Shown piece after piece: positions 24,007 through 35,800 of a DNA stretch of 64,000 nucleotides; the first letter of the stretch is position 1, and every line of letters begins with the position of its first letter. Under the pieces are notes generated by a model that was not told where the DNA came from, did not search any database, and worked only from the letters and a program-made list of their open reading frames with translations. The position numbers and the translations under genes were made by a program. Source of the DNA: Eudorina sp. 2006-703-Eu-15 (lineage: Eukaryota; Chlorophyta; Chlorophyceae; Chlamydomonadales; Volvocaceae); assembly GCA_003117195.1 (NCBI GenBank), contig BDSI01000032.1:860145-924144 (forward strand), read 5' to 3'.

Positions 24007-27000
24007 GGGCTTGGATTATCCGCAGGCGTGATCTGTGCGTGTTTGAGGAAGTTCGGGATTCGTGTACGGCATTTGCACGTATGTCGTACACGTATGTGCC
24101 GCCAGGGGCACCAGACATAGCGTGCACGCCTGACGCCGTGTTTTGAGTTTTCTTATCCTAAATGTACATCATAAACGACACAGCAAAATCCAAATCCATG
24201 TTTCCAAACATGGGTTTGGAAACGATGGCAGAGCGAGCCTGCTGTGGGTTCGGTGGCTCGAGGCTGCTCGTTGTCGTTGTTGCCGTCGCTCACCGTGACC
24301 ATCCGGTGGACATCCCGGAAGGTGACAGGCTATTCTTTGGCCGGGGATTTCGGCCCTGCTAGTCTCAGCAACGTCTGCAGTGTTGCCGTTGCCTTGTGTT
24401 GTTGCCCCGCTGGGATATTCTCTTGTTACTGTAGGTCGCGATGATCCATTGATGGGCTCCTCTGCCAACGCGCTTGCTTTTGTTCGGTGGCGAGAGGTGC
24501 AGCAGGATCGCATGGCAGCCCTGCCCTGTCAGGTTAGCTGGGAGCACGAAGAAGAAAGGAAGCGTGGCTCGCAATGTCTCGAGGGGGACCGGGTTAGTTG
24601 GGCTTGCTGCGGACTGCTTGTGTATGCGGTAGCTGCAGGCAGTGTCTCGATTGCGCAGCACCGTACTGAGTGTGGAGCAGGCTACGGTCTCGTCTGCAAT
24701 CCTCCTTACACTCGTGTACGTGTTCAGGTCGGGTCTGTCATACGGTACGAACCACAACTGCGAACGACAACTGGAAGAACCACAACTACGAACCTCAATA
24801 TCGGATGCGCTACGGTGGCCGCCGCAGCACCAACCAATCCAATGATACCGCGCAGCCCGTCGACAGTACTGTTTGGAACGTACCCATGTGACGATTTATT
24901 CTGGGTACGGAATAAAATTGGGTCGACAATCCAAGGGAAAGACCAGCGGACAAACCAGGCCAGGCACTGATCGTTCATAAAACACATGTGAATGGACAGG
25001 TATTGATCCTTTAAATCCCCCACGCCCCAACCTTCACCAGCACATCTCCTGCAAAATGCGCGAATCTGTCCACACGCCCATCATGTCTCGTCTCCTTGCT
25101 CATTGCACCACCAAGCAGCTTGGCAGTCCAGTGCAACCTTTCATGCGGCATGGCGGCACCCTATTTAACCGGGTTGCACCGCACGAAAGAACCAGGTAAC
25201 ACGCGCCCAGCGAACGCACACAAACATACTGATAGAAGCTGACCCCAATAATGCTCCGACCCGAGCCGACTGGTCGATGAGCCGCCGGCGAGGCCAGGTT
25301 GGTGCTTCAACGTCCGCTGGGCGTAAGAACAGTAGAACACGCTTCCAGCTCAAGGGTGACCCATTACACAGCTACATCTTGCGGCTTAACGTAACCCGAG
25401 TGACATTTCCCTGGGCCTGGAGCTGCTGTTACGCGTCGGAGATGTAGCTCCAGGCCCAGGGAAATGTCACTCGGGTTACGTTAAGCCGACCACCCGGGAC
25501 ACTATTCCATCTTAAGCGGCGGCGGCGGCGGTGGACGACATCAAGTCGGAGGTGCCCAGCTGCAGGGCCGCGCTTAGGCATGCTGAGCCGCTGCTGCTGA
25601 CGCCGCCCATCGAGCAGTCTGACAGCGACGCGCGCCAAAACTCCCGAGCCGCGGTGTCGCAGCGAGGCTGTACGACCACAGCCCAGACCCGCACCACGAC
25701 GGCAGGGCGGGGACTGGGAGAATCGAGATGAGCGGAATGTCTTGTATGCCATCGGAGCACAGTTGCTGCCATGATTCCACCTCTTGGTCAGTGGTGCTGA
25801 TCCACTCAGATCTGTCGTCCGTGTGCACCGTCGGGCACGCCTTACGCATAGCCAGGATTTCGTGCAGTTTCCCGGGTACCGAGAACCTTTTGACGAGTCC
25901 AGATGGCCAATGACCACCTCTACACGCCCTCAAGCCACACGCAAAGACGTCATGCCTTCATGTGACGCGACCAGTCGACTTCACGGTTCGCCGACGCAGG
26001 TTGGCGTGCTCAGACTCGCCAAGCAGCCTTGCATTCTCGTCGGAACTTGAGGGAGATTCCTGATCGACAGACCGAGCTGGCGACCCAACCGGGAGCAGTG
26101 TCGAGCAGGCTCGCGTCAGCCAGTACCACAGGTCCCAGTCGTCATCTGTGAGCAGACGTTAGCAACGTCACCACAAAGCATCCTCCACAAAGCATGCAGT
26201 AGTAATCTCAGCTTGCCGAGCAGAAGCTGAATAAATTGTTGAAGCTCCGCATCGTTAAATACCATAAGGTAGCTTTGTGGGCTGGGTTCTATTTTCATAA
26301 ACAGAGTCCTGGCGCGTCGCCGCTGCTCAGCACTTAGTCCTGGCATCGACAACAGGACTTTCTCGAACCGCGACGGCAGCAGAATCGTAAACGTGCCGAA
26401 ACATAAACCTGCCGAAACCAGTTTCGATGTTTCCGACGAAGAGGTCCTGATACAGCAGAAAGGCCGAAAATGTTTCGGCTAGTTCCGTACCGCGCATCCT
26501 ACCGTTTCTTGTTTACAAGCGAAAGCACGAAAGCAGCGAAACCACGCGAATGGTTTCGGTTACCAAACATAGACTGTCTGAGATAACTTCCGCGGTGGGA
26601 ACTCTGGGCCGGTCAAACATTAGGGCGGAAGGCCCTCTGATCTGGCCCGTCTTCAACTCAACGTATAAAAACTGGACAGTCGTCTGCAAGTAATGCCGGA
26701 TCGAGTTCAAGCAAGGGCGCCTTCAGGAGAGGTCAGGAACGCAGCAGTGGCAGCAGCGCCTCCTCTCGCACCTTGACACGATAACAGAAAGTAAAAGTAA
26801 AAGAAACCTTTCAGAAAGACAGAGGTCGACTAAGGAAAGCAAGATCAAAAACTAACAAAGATACCGCCGAAAAACCTGGTCAAACATCAGACTGACGTAC
26901 CGCTGTGCGCACTTCGCAAGCCGACGTGCTGCATGCAGCGCCTTGGCAAGCAAACGTTGATCATGACAGCACTCGTAATTCCATCTGTCACGTCACTCAC

Positions 27001-27564
27001 TTGTCGCAAACCCATTACGAGTATTTTCGTAAGCAGGGCATGCATTCCATCCGTCCGCCATAAACACATGCGCGTCCTCCACTGCCCCTGTACCACACAT
27101 GGGCACACCCGCTCTCTCCCTACCGTTCGGGCGGTTGACCTCAATCGCCCAGCAGCACAAGCGGAACCGAATGAGACTTGTATGATCCCTTGAAGGAATG
27201 TATCCCTTGAGATGCTGTGAATCCCTCATGCAGTGATCATACCGACACATTTTCATTCCCGGTTGGCGGGCGCCGGATACAAAATGTTGGTAGGGTTCAC
27301 CCGCAAACGATCACTCAACCAATGAGCACTACAACGGTCATTTAACTCTGCAACTAGATCAGCGACATCCAGCTTGTGACGGTTAGACTATCAAGTCATA
27401 ACCTAAGGCCCGGAGTACCCGTAGAACCTTCGCAACCCACGCGTTCTGCGGTACGACCCCTGAGAGTGCAAGGCGTAGCTCCTCTCTAAAACCATGGTGA
27501 TACATGGACCCTTCAGACTCAACCACTTTAATCCAGAAACGAGAAAAATCAGTTTAGCCCAAAG
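24007..27564. other. Intergenic region, no gene recognised
   Basis: About 3.5 kb of lower-GC sequence without a supported gene on either strand. Its one clear structure is the perfect inverted repeat at 25382-25488. Around 26390-26570 the motif GAAAC/GTTTC recurs many times on both strands, but without regular spacing. Confidence 0.5.
25382..25488. repeat. Perfect 43-bp inverted repeat, 21-nt loop
   Basis: The left arm is 25382-25424 and the right arm 25446-25488, an exact reverse complement over 43 bases, with a 21-base spacer. The arms start with CGGCTTAACGTAACCCGAGT. A second, shorter match is nested: AGCTACATC at 25370-25378, just left of the hairpin, is the reverse complement of GATGTAGCT at 25441-25449, across the loop/right-arm boundary. 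A transcript would form a single uninterrupted stem. Possible origins are a small-RNA precursor, a template-switch foldback, or an assembly or cloning palindrome. No coding sequence overlaps. Confidence 0.9.
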
Positions 27565-28873
27565 CACATGCAGGCATGCACGGCCATGCTGCTCGATCGC
27601 ATGGGCTGGCGGTTGAAAAATGGGCTGAAGGTGGCCCTGAGAGAGTATTCTGTTCGAGTGGGGACGGCGATGCAACTAGCCGAGGTGGCGGAACGTCGCA
27701 GTGCGGCCCACTTGCTGTTTGCCTGTGAGGCGGTAGGACTGGGGGCCACCGACCCGATCACTCAGGTGGCGGCCGCCCGGATCCAGTGACCGCTGAGCCG
27801 CCTCTGGCTTAGTACCCGGTAGGAAAATGAGCATAAGGAGGCCTTTTGGCGCCGTACAGTCGATGGCGTCCCGTTGTTGGGCAATTCCCATATGCGCCAC
27901 GCGAGGGTGGCGCGGTGTGGATGCGGTGGATACCCAACGGAAGGCGGGGGGACAGAAACACCCCGCCAGCACCATTTCCGGTCGTGCCGGGTGGCCCAGG
28001 CGGTGGTGGGCCAGATGGAATCGCGCCTAGGGGCGCGGATAAGGAGGACGCATGTCTGGCTGGCGGAACCCCCGCCACCCGTGGAGCAATGTGTATGGGA
28101 TGTGGCGGTATTGGCCGCGATCGCGGCCATGGAGACTGGTCGCCGATTCATGGCGGCCGCCCTGCGGCGGTCAGCACCTGGTCAGGGTACGACTGTACGG
28201 CCGGGACCGGAATCGGCAGAGCAAGGGGAGCGGCGCGCAATCGCTGACTTTTGGGGGCGCCTTCACGGGTTTGCCCAGTTGGGACTCCCGAGACGTGGAT
28301 GGACCTCGGTGGGCCCCTTCCACCCTTTCTTGAAAGTGTCGGGGGCAGTCTTGCGGTGTGCGGGGCCTGTCTCCTGATGAGGGATGAGGCACGGGTTCCC
28401 CGCCCTCAACCTGTTTGTATTCGGGTTGTCCGACCCGGGGCTCAAGTTGGGGACCTGGCCTGCCCTCAGATTGGGTAGGAGGCAGGGCTCCCGTTGGTAT
28501 ATTATTGCTTGGCCTAGGTATTTCTTCTGATGCGGGCTACTCCACTAGCGGTCGCTGGGCAGTGTCACGAGCCAGGCGTGGGTCTTCCAAGACCTCGAGA
28601 GGGTGCCTGTGTGGGCAACCTCCCCTGTGCTTGGCTTTATCCTCTTCTGGAGATTCTGCCCTCTGCTGTGCCTATCCCTTTGGTAGTGTTGCCCCGCTGC
28701 GCGCCTCTGCTTGCTTCGGTGTCTGGCTAGGTGGGGTTATGGCCCGGTGTGTTTTTGGGTGCGGCGTTGAGGTGTGGAGGTGTCCTGCCGCCTTGGCGGT
28801 GGGGCCTGCTGGGGCTTGTCCTGGTATACACCGGTGATCCCTTTGGGGTCCGCTGTAACGTTCATTCATTCAT
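27565..28873 (+). mobile_element. 5'-truncated, decayed LINE-type element (copy A)
   Basis: The 3' part of a non-LTR-type retroelement. Frame +1 from 27568 encodes MGWRLKNGLKVALREYSVRV..., stops at 27787-27789, and the homologous protein resumes near 27868 in another frame (LLGNSHMR, then CGCGGYP...TPRQHHFRSCRVAQAV, ending at 28377). Copy B has the same protein uninterrupted, so this one carries at least one frameshift or stop and is not functional. About 495 bp of 3' UTR follow, ending with GGTCCGCTGTAACG and an ATTCATTC tail. The Cys-X-Cys...His-His-X3-Cys pattern suggests a zinc-binding C-terminal domain, as seen after many LINE reverse transcriptases. Assignment to a named LINE clade is not possible here because the reverse transcriptase is missing. 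Confidence 0.65.
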
Positions 28874-28896
28874 CTGAGCGAACTCACGAAACAGCA

Positions 28897-29028
28897 ACGC
28901 ATCCCCGTCCCCTCACCGCCGTGTGCTTAGGCGGGTCTGGCGCGGTTTCCAGGAGAGGCAATCCTGGAGAGCTATCTGGGCCCGTTGGAACACCCGGTCG
29001 GGATACGGGTCCACCTTGTAACGGTTAA
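28897..29028 (+). repeat. Dispersed repeat, copy 2
   Basis: Shares CATCCCCGTCCCCTCACCGC-type sequence, GGCGGGTCTGGCGCGGTTTC and then GAGCTATCTGGGCCCGTTG through CACCTTGTAACGGTTA with the repeat at 23560-23810, but lacks the internal A-box-like part. It sits about 25 bp after the LINE copy A tail, while the related copy at 23.6 kb sits just before a LINE tail. The terminal palindrome is damaged here (GTAACGGTTAA). Confidence 0.6.
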
Positions 29029-29128
29029 AAAAACAAACGCATTTGGTGCGGTCACGCAGCGCTGCTTTGGCGGATTGCAAGCGACATACCACAGTGGTCG
29101 TACAGTCCCAAGAACGCACAAGTAGACC

Positions 29129-29907
29129 TTGGTCCGGATCCCAAAGACCACAACACCAGTTGTTTGTTTCGGTGGTGCCCATACGCGACCAAACACAAGG
29201 CATTTGGAAATGACGGAAATTGGGCAAGACGATAGCCGCCTTGACTGGGGCTTCTTGAAAAGGCTCAACGCGACGCGTTCCATGACGACTGAACAGCGGG
29301 CGGCCGTGATGAAGCTGATGACCCCGCGCTCAGTGTATTGTCGCAAATCCTGCATCGCCGCTGCTGAGGAGAAGGGTATCCCCCTGCTGGAGTATCTTCA
29401 ATTTGAAGACAAGAAAAACTGTGTACAGCGCTTTTGCAGTTGTGCTGTCCGCTACTCTATGACGCAGCTGTCGGTTGAAAGGCCGAAACTCAGCTGTCGA
29501 TTGAAAGGCCTACCTTTTGGGCAACTGATCTGACTTCTTTGCTTTTTGACTTTTTGCTGATTGAACCTACATGTGCTCATTTGATGGACCACCTTTTCCC
29601 TGTGTCTTCAGAGCACCTCACGAAAACGGGCATAGTCGTCATCAACTCGGGCTTGGCCTTGATGTTCTGGCTCAAACAGCTGGTGCCGGCGATGACCCTC
29701 ATGTCGGCGTGCGTGGTGGTTATCTCCTTACGTGCCAGGAACGCGGCAGCGCTCCGCGTCCTGAGGGCCTTGTGCTCGCCCTGGCCGAAGAAGGCGCCGT
29801 GGTTTGCCTTCGGCGTGGTGATCAACACTGGGCTGCTGATGGCGTGCGCAGTGGGTTTGACGAAGCTGCAGGGACTGCTGCCATATCCCAGCTGGACCAT
29901 CCAGTAG
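29129..29907 (+). pseudogene. Gene-like fragment of unknown family, possibly membrane protein
   Basis: Two neighbouring plus-strand frames look protein-like. The first (29129-29533) contains EQRAAVMKLMTPRSVYCRKS and a Cys-rich end. The second (29539-29907) has two or three hydrophobic stretches (GIVVINSGLALMFWL, AMTLMSACVVVISL, FGVVINTGLLMACAVGL) and stops just before the LINE copy B homology starts. An AGCTGTCGGTTGAAAGGCC-type 24-bp tandem duplication at about 29467-29513 disturbs the region between them. No family is recognised, no start is supported and no splice chain was proven. It may be the remnant of a host gene interrupted by repeats, or unrelated captured sequence. Confidence 0.3.
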
Positions 29908-29909
29908 TC

Positions 29910-31300
29910 GTCTTGTTACACGAACAGCACAGCTCGAACAGCACAGCTCTCCGACAGGACATCCCACCAGGGTGGTGGGAAGCCGCCGAGGGGTCCCTGG
30001 GGCCCACCGAGGCGACCCCCCCAGGGAGAGAGGAAGTCACGGAAATGCTGGTGAGGCGCATGGGGTGGAGGCTGCAAAACGGCCTCAAGGTGGCACTCCA
30101 CGAGTACACCGTGCGGTATGGCACGACACTGCAGCTGCAAAGCCTGGGGGAGGCGAGGCGTGCGGCGCACACACGCTTTGTTTGCGAAGCGCTTGGGGTA
30201 GAGGATACTGCGCCAGAAGTGTCGAGGATGGTTTCCAAGGTAATAGAGAACATGCAGCGGATGTGGACGGAGGCCAAGTGGGAAAACTCCAATAAGGAGG
30301 CGTATTGGCGACTGGCGGTTGATGGCATCCCAATGCTTGGTAACTCCCACATGAGGGGGGCGGCGGTGGCCCCTTGTGGATGCGGGACGTACCCCGGCGC
30401 CGGGGCGATACGGCCAACACCCAGGCAACACCATTTTGGGGGCTGTGGGGTGGCACAAGCGGTTGTCGCACAGATCGAGGCAAGGCTAGGGGTGAGCCTT
30501 CAAAGGCAGCAGGTGTGGCTCGCAACGCCCCCCGTGGGTATGCAACAGTGTGTCTGGGATGTTGTCGTCTTGGCTGCAACCAGTGCCATGGAAACGGGCC
30601 GGCGAGCCCTGAGGGCCGACAGGTCCAGGAATGCGGGCGGGATCCCGCGGCCCTTAGGGGACGCTGAAGGGCTAGCCGCCCGGCGGGCAGTGGCAGACTT
30701 TTGGAGCCGACTCTACGACTTCGCTGAGCTGGGAGTCCCAGTGAAAGGGTGGTCAGCGGTGGGGGCTACACATCCCATCCTGAAAGTGCAGGACGGTCGT
30801 CTTGTGTGCCGAGGCCCGGTTCCGTCAGGCCAGGATTCTTAAGCCCTGTAGGTACTCTGTCGTAATAGACCGCGGGTGGACAGGGCACTGACGCCCAGTG
30901 GAGCTATCGCTAGGTGTGGGCGGGTTTTTCGGCCCGGTGGGACCGTACGGGCAGGCCCCTGAATGGTGACTCGCGAGCCCCCGTGGCCCTCCAAGACTAC
31001 GGGCCACCGCTGGAGAAGTGACCCCGCCTTGGTGGGTGTGGTGGTTCGCTAATAGGGGCGCCCTGGTGGCTAACTCCCCCTGAGCGGGCTTTATCCCTTG
31101 CCATGCTTGGTTCTCAGGAACGGGGTGGTTCCCTGGTAGTGTGGGCCCGGGGAGTGTTTCGGTGCACTTGGGGAGCCTGTCCGGAGCGCCATGGTGGCGT
31201 TAGTTCATTTAGGCAGTGTATGGTGAGGAAGCCTCGGCTGTCGCCGGGGCTGTCACCGATGACCCGCGGGGTCCGCTGTAACATCCTAATAATAATAACA
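29910..31300 (+). mobile_element. 5'-truncated LINE-type element (copy B)
   Basis: An open frame runs through to the stop at 30842. From 30044 it encodes MLVRRMGWRLQNGLKVALHE, then VDGIPMLGNSHMRG, CGCGTYP...TPRQHHFGGCGVAQAV, QQCVWDVVVLAATSAMETGR and VADFWSRLYDFAELGVP. It is homologous to copy A over its length but clearly diverged in sequence and 3' UTR, so the two are different subfamilies rather than recent duplicates. The 3' UTR of about 455 bp ends in GGGGTCCGCTGTAACATCCT followed by AATAATAATAA, the LINE-type simple tail. Endonuclease and reverse transcriptase are absent, so this is the truncated end of an element and the frame has no start of its own. Confidence 0.65.
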
Positions 31301-32762
31301 GCTCGTCCACAAGGAGCGCCTGTTGCGGCGGATGTAGTGATGGGTGCCATGCTATATGGCAGCATGGCGATGGCAAATCAGTCGGGCACAGCTACTGCAC
31401 TCAAATGCCATGATTTGGCTGGCACTGTGCACCCTCCAGTGCGGTTGCATCGTAATGTACTGAGGGGCACAGTCTGCAGGCAGCGGGTTCGGGCCAGCGG
31501 GTGCTGCGGCACGTGTTGCACGCGGGGCACAATCTGTCCCACATGGGACTTCATGCATCGATTAGTCCTTCAGTAGTTTCGGTTCACCTCCACCGTGGGC
31601 TATGGTTGGGACCGCTCCAGGGTACGTCCTTGTTCATTTTTCCGATTTGGGATGTATTTGCCGCCATGTGCTATCCCAACTTGTGGATTGCGTCGCGCTC
31701 GGATGGGATCACGCGGTCATGCAATTTACGTGATGTACCGCGCCAAATGACTTGCGTTACAGCTATGTGCCATACCTGCCACATGCGCAGCACACATCAC
31801 GCTGGACCGCGAGGGTGGAACCATGCAAATGTCCGTGATGTGGGTCCAGCCGTACAGATCCATGCGATGAGAGCCTAGGATTGGTAGATTGCAAGAGGAA
31901 GGCAAGGGGACGAGAGGCAGGAGGCGCACGGTGGAGGACTTCTGTCCTGAGATTTACGGTCTCCTTCCCTTGTAAGTCTACGGAATATCGATCGGAGAAT
32001 GTCAGTGTCCATCTGAAAAATTTGCATGCAACAGGCGAAGTGCGCACTCCAAACTACTCTATAACCGTTAGGGAAGCAAATCCGCAATGTGGTTGATACC
32101 ATGCTGTTTATTGCCGCTGCGCCGGCCGCACCCCACCCACCCTGCAACATCACCAGGACGCGGCAGATGTGGGCGCGCAGCCTGCACTAGCAACTTACCG
32201 CCTTGCACAATCATTCTGGCCCTGGCCAACCCATCACCCAGATGTCGCGCTCGTGGCATACAAACAGGCAGCCAGCAGCGCCGCGCACGTGTCAACGGAG
32301 CCACCGACTAACCGCATCACAATTCACCTGGAAAACCAGAACAACAAACCCGTACCCACCGAACCATGCCCAGCAAGCAACGCCTGTGCCTGCCTTCCGT
32401 AACAAAGCGCAAAAAGATAAAGCCGGAGTCGGTTCGTATAGCAGACGCTCAGCGGCCCCCAGTCAGCGCCTATCACGAGGACCCGCCTGCACAGCCACGC
32501 AACAGCTGACCTCCTGCACACACACGCACCTCAATTGAGGACCTACAGAACAGCAAGCCTAGGCCGATGCTGCAACGCACTGCGCGACCTCCTACACTCC
32601 GCCGTTCCCGGTGAGCAGCTGCGGGCTTCAGACAGGCCTCCTCGAGGCGCTCGGCTCAACCACGAGGCCCATCTTGTCGCATCCGCCCAGCCAACTCAGA
32701 TAAAGTGTTCGCTTAGATAAAACCCACGCCCAAACCTTGCACCCTGACAACGCGAGGCCGGA
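31301..32762. other. Intergenic region between LINE B and NUP98-96
   Basis: No gene recognised on either strand. The last part approaches the 3' end of the minus-strand nucleoporin gene. Confidence 0.5.
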
Positions 32763-32767
32763 TTACA
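32763..32767 (-). terminator. TGTAA poly(A) signal of NUP98-96
   Basis: TGTAA on the minus strand, about 100 bases after the NUP98-96 stop codon. TGTAA is the established polyadenylation signal in Chlamydomonas and Volvox nuclear genes; use here is inferred. Confidence 0.5.
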
Positions 32768-32867
32768 TACACTACGCAGTTGCTGCCTCAACCTTGCAAC
32801 CCCCGCATGGTGAGAACATGTACCGTTATTTCCCGCCTCCGCGCACACAGCACTCCAGCCCGCCTCG

Positions 32868-35800
32868 TCAGGACGAGAACGCCGCGACCCGCGCACCCGC
32901 CTCCGCCACCGCCACCGCGACGCCGCCGAGCTGCAGCTCCGCCGCCAGACAGCCCTGCAGCGCCAGCCCCGACTGCAGCCCTGCGCACACGTTCACCCAG
33001 GCGGCCGCGGCTGCGGCCGCCGCGCCCGCGAGGGCCCCCGCCGCGGCGGCGGCCGTCCCTCCGGACGACATCGACATCAGCGCGCCGTGCACACGTGCCG
33101 AGATGCGGCCCAGCACAAGCCGCCGGCGCAGCCGCGAGCGCTCCGCGGCCTCGTCAGGGGGCGGCGCCTGCAGCGCCGGGCCGCCGTCAGCTGCAGAACC
33201 AGCAGCGTTCAACGCCAGTTGGGCCTCCTGGACCTGTCGCGCAAACTCATGCAGGACCACCAGGCTCAGACCCTCCGGAGGGGCCGCAGTCGCCGCCGCG
33301 GCCGCGGTCGCCGCGCCTGCGGCTGCCGTCAGCTGACGACCAAAGAGCCCCAGGAATCCGCCGTACAAACCGCCGCCGATCGCCCACGACGGCAGCGCCG
33401 CCGCCGCCGGCTCGAGCTTCGCCACCATGGCCGCGAGCTCGGTCCAGGCGCCGGAGAGGAACAGCGCCGGCGCCACGGACGCCACGAAGACGTCGTGCGC
33501 GCCGGCGGCGTCGCCGGCCGCCAGCAGCGCGGCGCAGCGGGCGTCGTCGTCGCGCGTGTACTGCGCCCACGTGGCCTGCGCCTCCGCCAAGAGCTGAGTC
33601 GGCAGGTTGAGGGTTTCCTCCAGGAACAGCTTGCGGCAGCTGTGTACAGACACAGCAAATGAGCAGGGCGAGGAAAGGAATGTATGGAGCAGGAAAGTAG
33701 GAGCTCAGGGACAGGGCTCGACCCGCGGATCCGGGAGTTTCGCCGACTCGCTGCTCCCTGGCCTTCTACAAGGGCGCTCGGGCGCACCCACGCACCTACA
33801 CAGCAGCCCAGCGACTCACTCACTTCTCCTCCCTCCGAAGGCCGTGGTGTCCGAGCCGATTGAAGCCGCGCGGACACTACAACACGCGCAGCACGCACGC
33901 GCCCATCAGCCGGGCCAATAGCCCACGTCAGACTCTCAACCTCACCCTGAGCCCATCCCTGGGCCGCACCCTGCGCGCCCTGATCCTGTGTCCCCCATCG
34001 CGCCGCGCAGGTCAGCCCGTGAGCGCCTCCACCCCTAGGGCCCTGCCCAGCGACCGAGCTGTTGGGGGCTCTTCCCCCCCGCCGCCTCCCCCGCCGCCTC
34101 CGCCCCTAGGGCCCTGTCCGGCGACCCACCTGTCACCCGACCACTCCGGCACCGTCATGGCCAGCAGCTCCCGCACGACCCGCCGCCGCACCGCCGCGCC
34201 GCCCTTGGATGGCAGGTCGGGGATGGTGAGTGCCACAAACACGGCCCACTCGCACAGCCCGCCCGCCAGCTGGATCTGTGAGATGAACTCCAGCGTCGTG
34301 GACAGCATCTCGCCCTCGTAGGACGAGCCGCGGCCGGCGCGGAGGGGGTCCTCGTCGCTGTCGCCGCCGCTGGCATCGCCGGGTGTGGGCAGCACACCAA
34401 CGGCCTGTGGTGGGCAGAGGCACAGCGCAGTGACTCACATGACTCACTCACTGGCTGACTCAACACACCTGTTTGCTCAGAGCAGAGGCCGTAAGGACGT
34501 GGGCCCGAGTGCGCTGTTCAAGATACCCTATTCGCCTATTGGTTTGTGCATCCCGCTTACTTGAAGGTTGCTACGTGGCCAGCACGGACCTCAGGACCAG
34601 CAGACAAGACCAGGCATGGAGGGCGCCGTCCGTAATTGATGAGGGCGGTGGTCGGAGGTGGGACGCTTATCAGTTCACCCCAGTTCACCCCGGAGAGCCT
34701 TACGGCTGCAAAGGGGAGGTGGGGTATAGGAAATTGGTGGGGCCGCACCCACCCGCCCGCCCGCCCGCACCTGCAGCGCCGTCATCAGGTACCAGGCCAG
34801 GCTGTGATCCAGCGGATTGGGGCTGTAGCCTGCGCAGCGCAACAGCCTGCTACAGCCACCGCCAGACAGCCATGCCTCCTGCGCACGTGCCGCCGCCGCC
34901 GCCATCCCCGTCGCCGTCGCCTCCTGTCCCGCCGCCAGGCAGTCCGCCGTCGCCGCCGCCGGTGTCGTGGCCCACAGCTGCATCAGCTCCCATTGCACGT
35001 CCGTAGAGCCGGACGTGGCGGCGCCGCCGCCGACGGCGGCACCCGTCGCCGACGGCTGCAGACCCTCCACGTGGTACGGCGCCGGGTGCGGTACAACAGC
35101 CGGCTCCGCATGGCGGTCCATCATGTACTGGTTCATCGCCGCCACGGGTGAACTAGTGTTGGGAGTGCCATACCAGAGGTACAGGCCAAGCAGCCGGCGC
35201 CAGTCCAGTGACATCAGCCTCTGGGTCTCCAGCACCTACGCAGGGCAGTGGGGTGCAGGGCAGTGGAGTGCAGGGCAGTGCGCGGAGGCAGCCGGGGATC
35301 CTTGCAAGGCGGAGCCAAGGCCCCGGCCGGCGGTGATAACGGCGGAAACGGTGGCAACGGCTGTGGAAGGGGCGTGGGTGCGGACTTGGATTTGGGGGCT
35401 GTGACCCGCGCCCTGCAGCTGAGCAGAGGTTCCCCGGCAGCTGCGTGGATCGGCGGCTCGGCCTGCAGGCCTACCGCGCTCGCCTTGAGACCTGAACCGC
35501 GGCGGCCCGGCCATCACGATGTGTTGTTGCTTGTATAGTGGTATTAGGATGTTCCTCACCCCAAGTGAAGAAGAGAGCGCTCCCCGTCATGCAAGCATCA
35601 ACGGTCTGGGGCGGCGCCGCACATCCCCCTCTTCCCCTTCCCCGGCCCGCGCATCTCCACCCCGCGCACCTCTCCAGCCAGCAGCTGGTACGCCGCCAGC
35701 CTCTCAGGGGCCAGGTGGTCCAGGAAGCCCGACTGCTGCCACACGGCCAGCTGCGTGGCCAACTGGGCGCGCGCCGAGTCGCGGCTGCCAGCCTGTATGG

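Noticed and set aside
29571..30842. 423-residue open frame read as one protein
   Set aside because: Its first third overlaps the hydrophobic frame in another phase and is unlike the rest; only the part from about 30044 matches the other LINE copy.
32780..33610. Arg/Pro-rich plus-strand frame of 276 residues
   Set aside because: Antisense shadow of the last Nup96 exon in GC-rich sequence; the minus strand has the family match and spliced phase.
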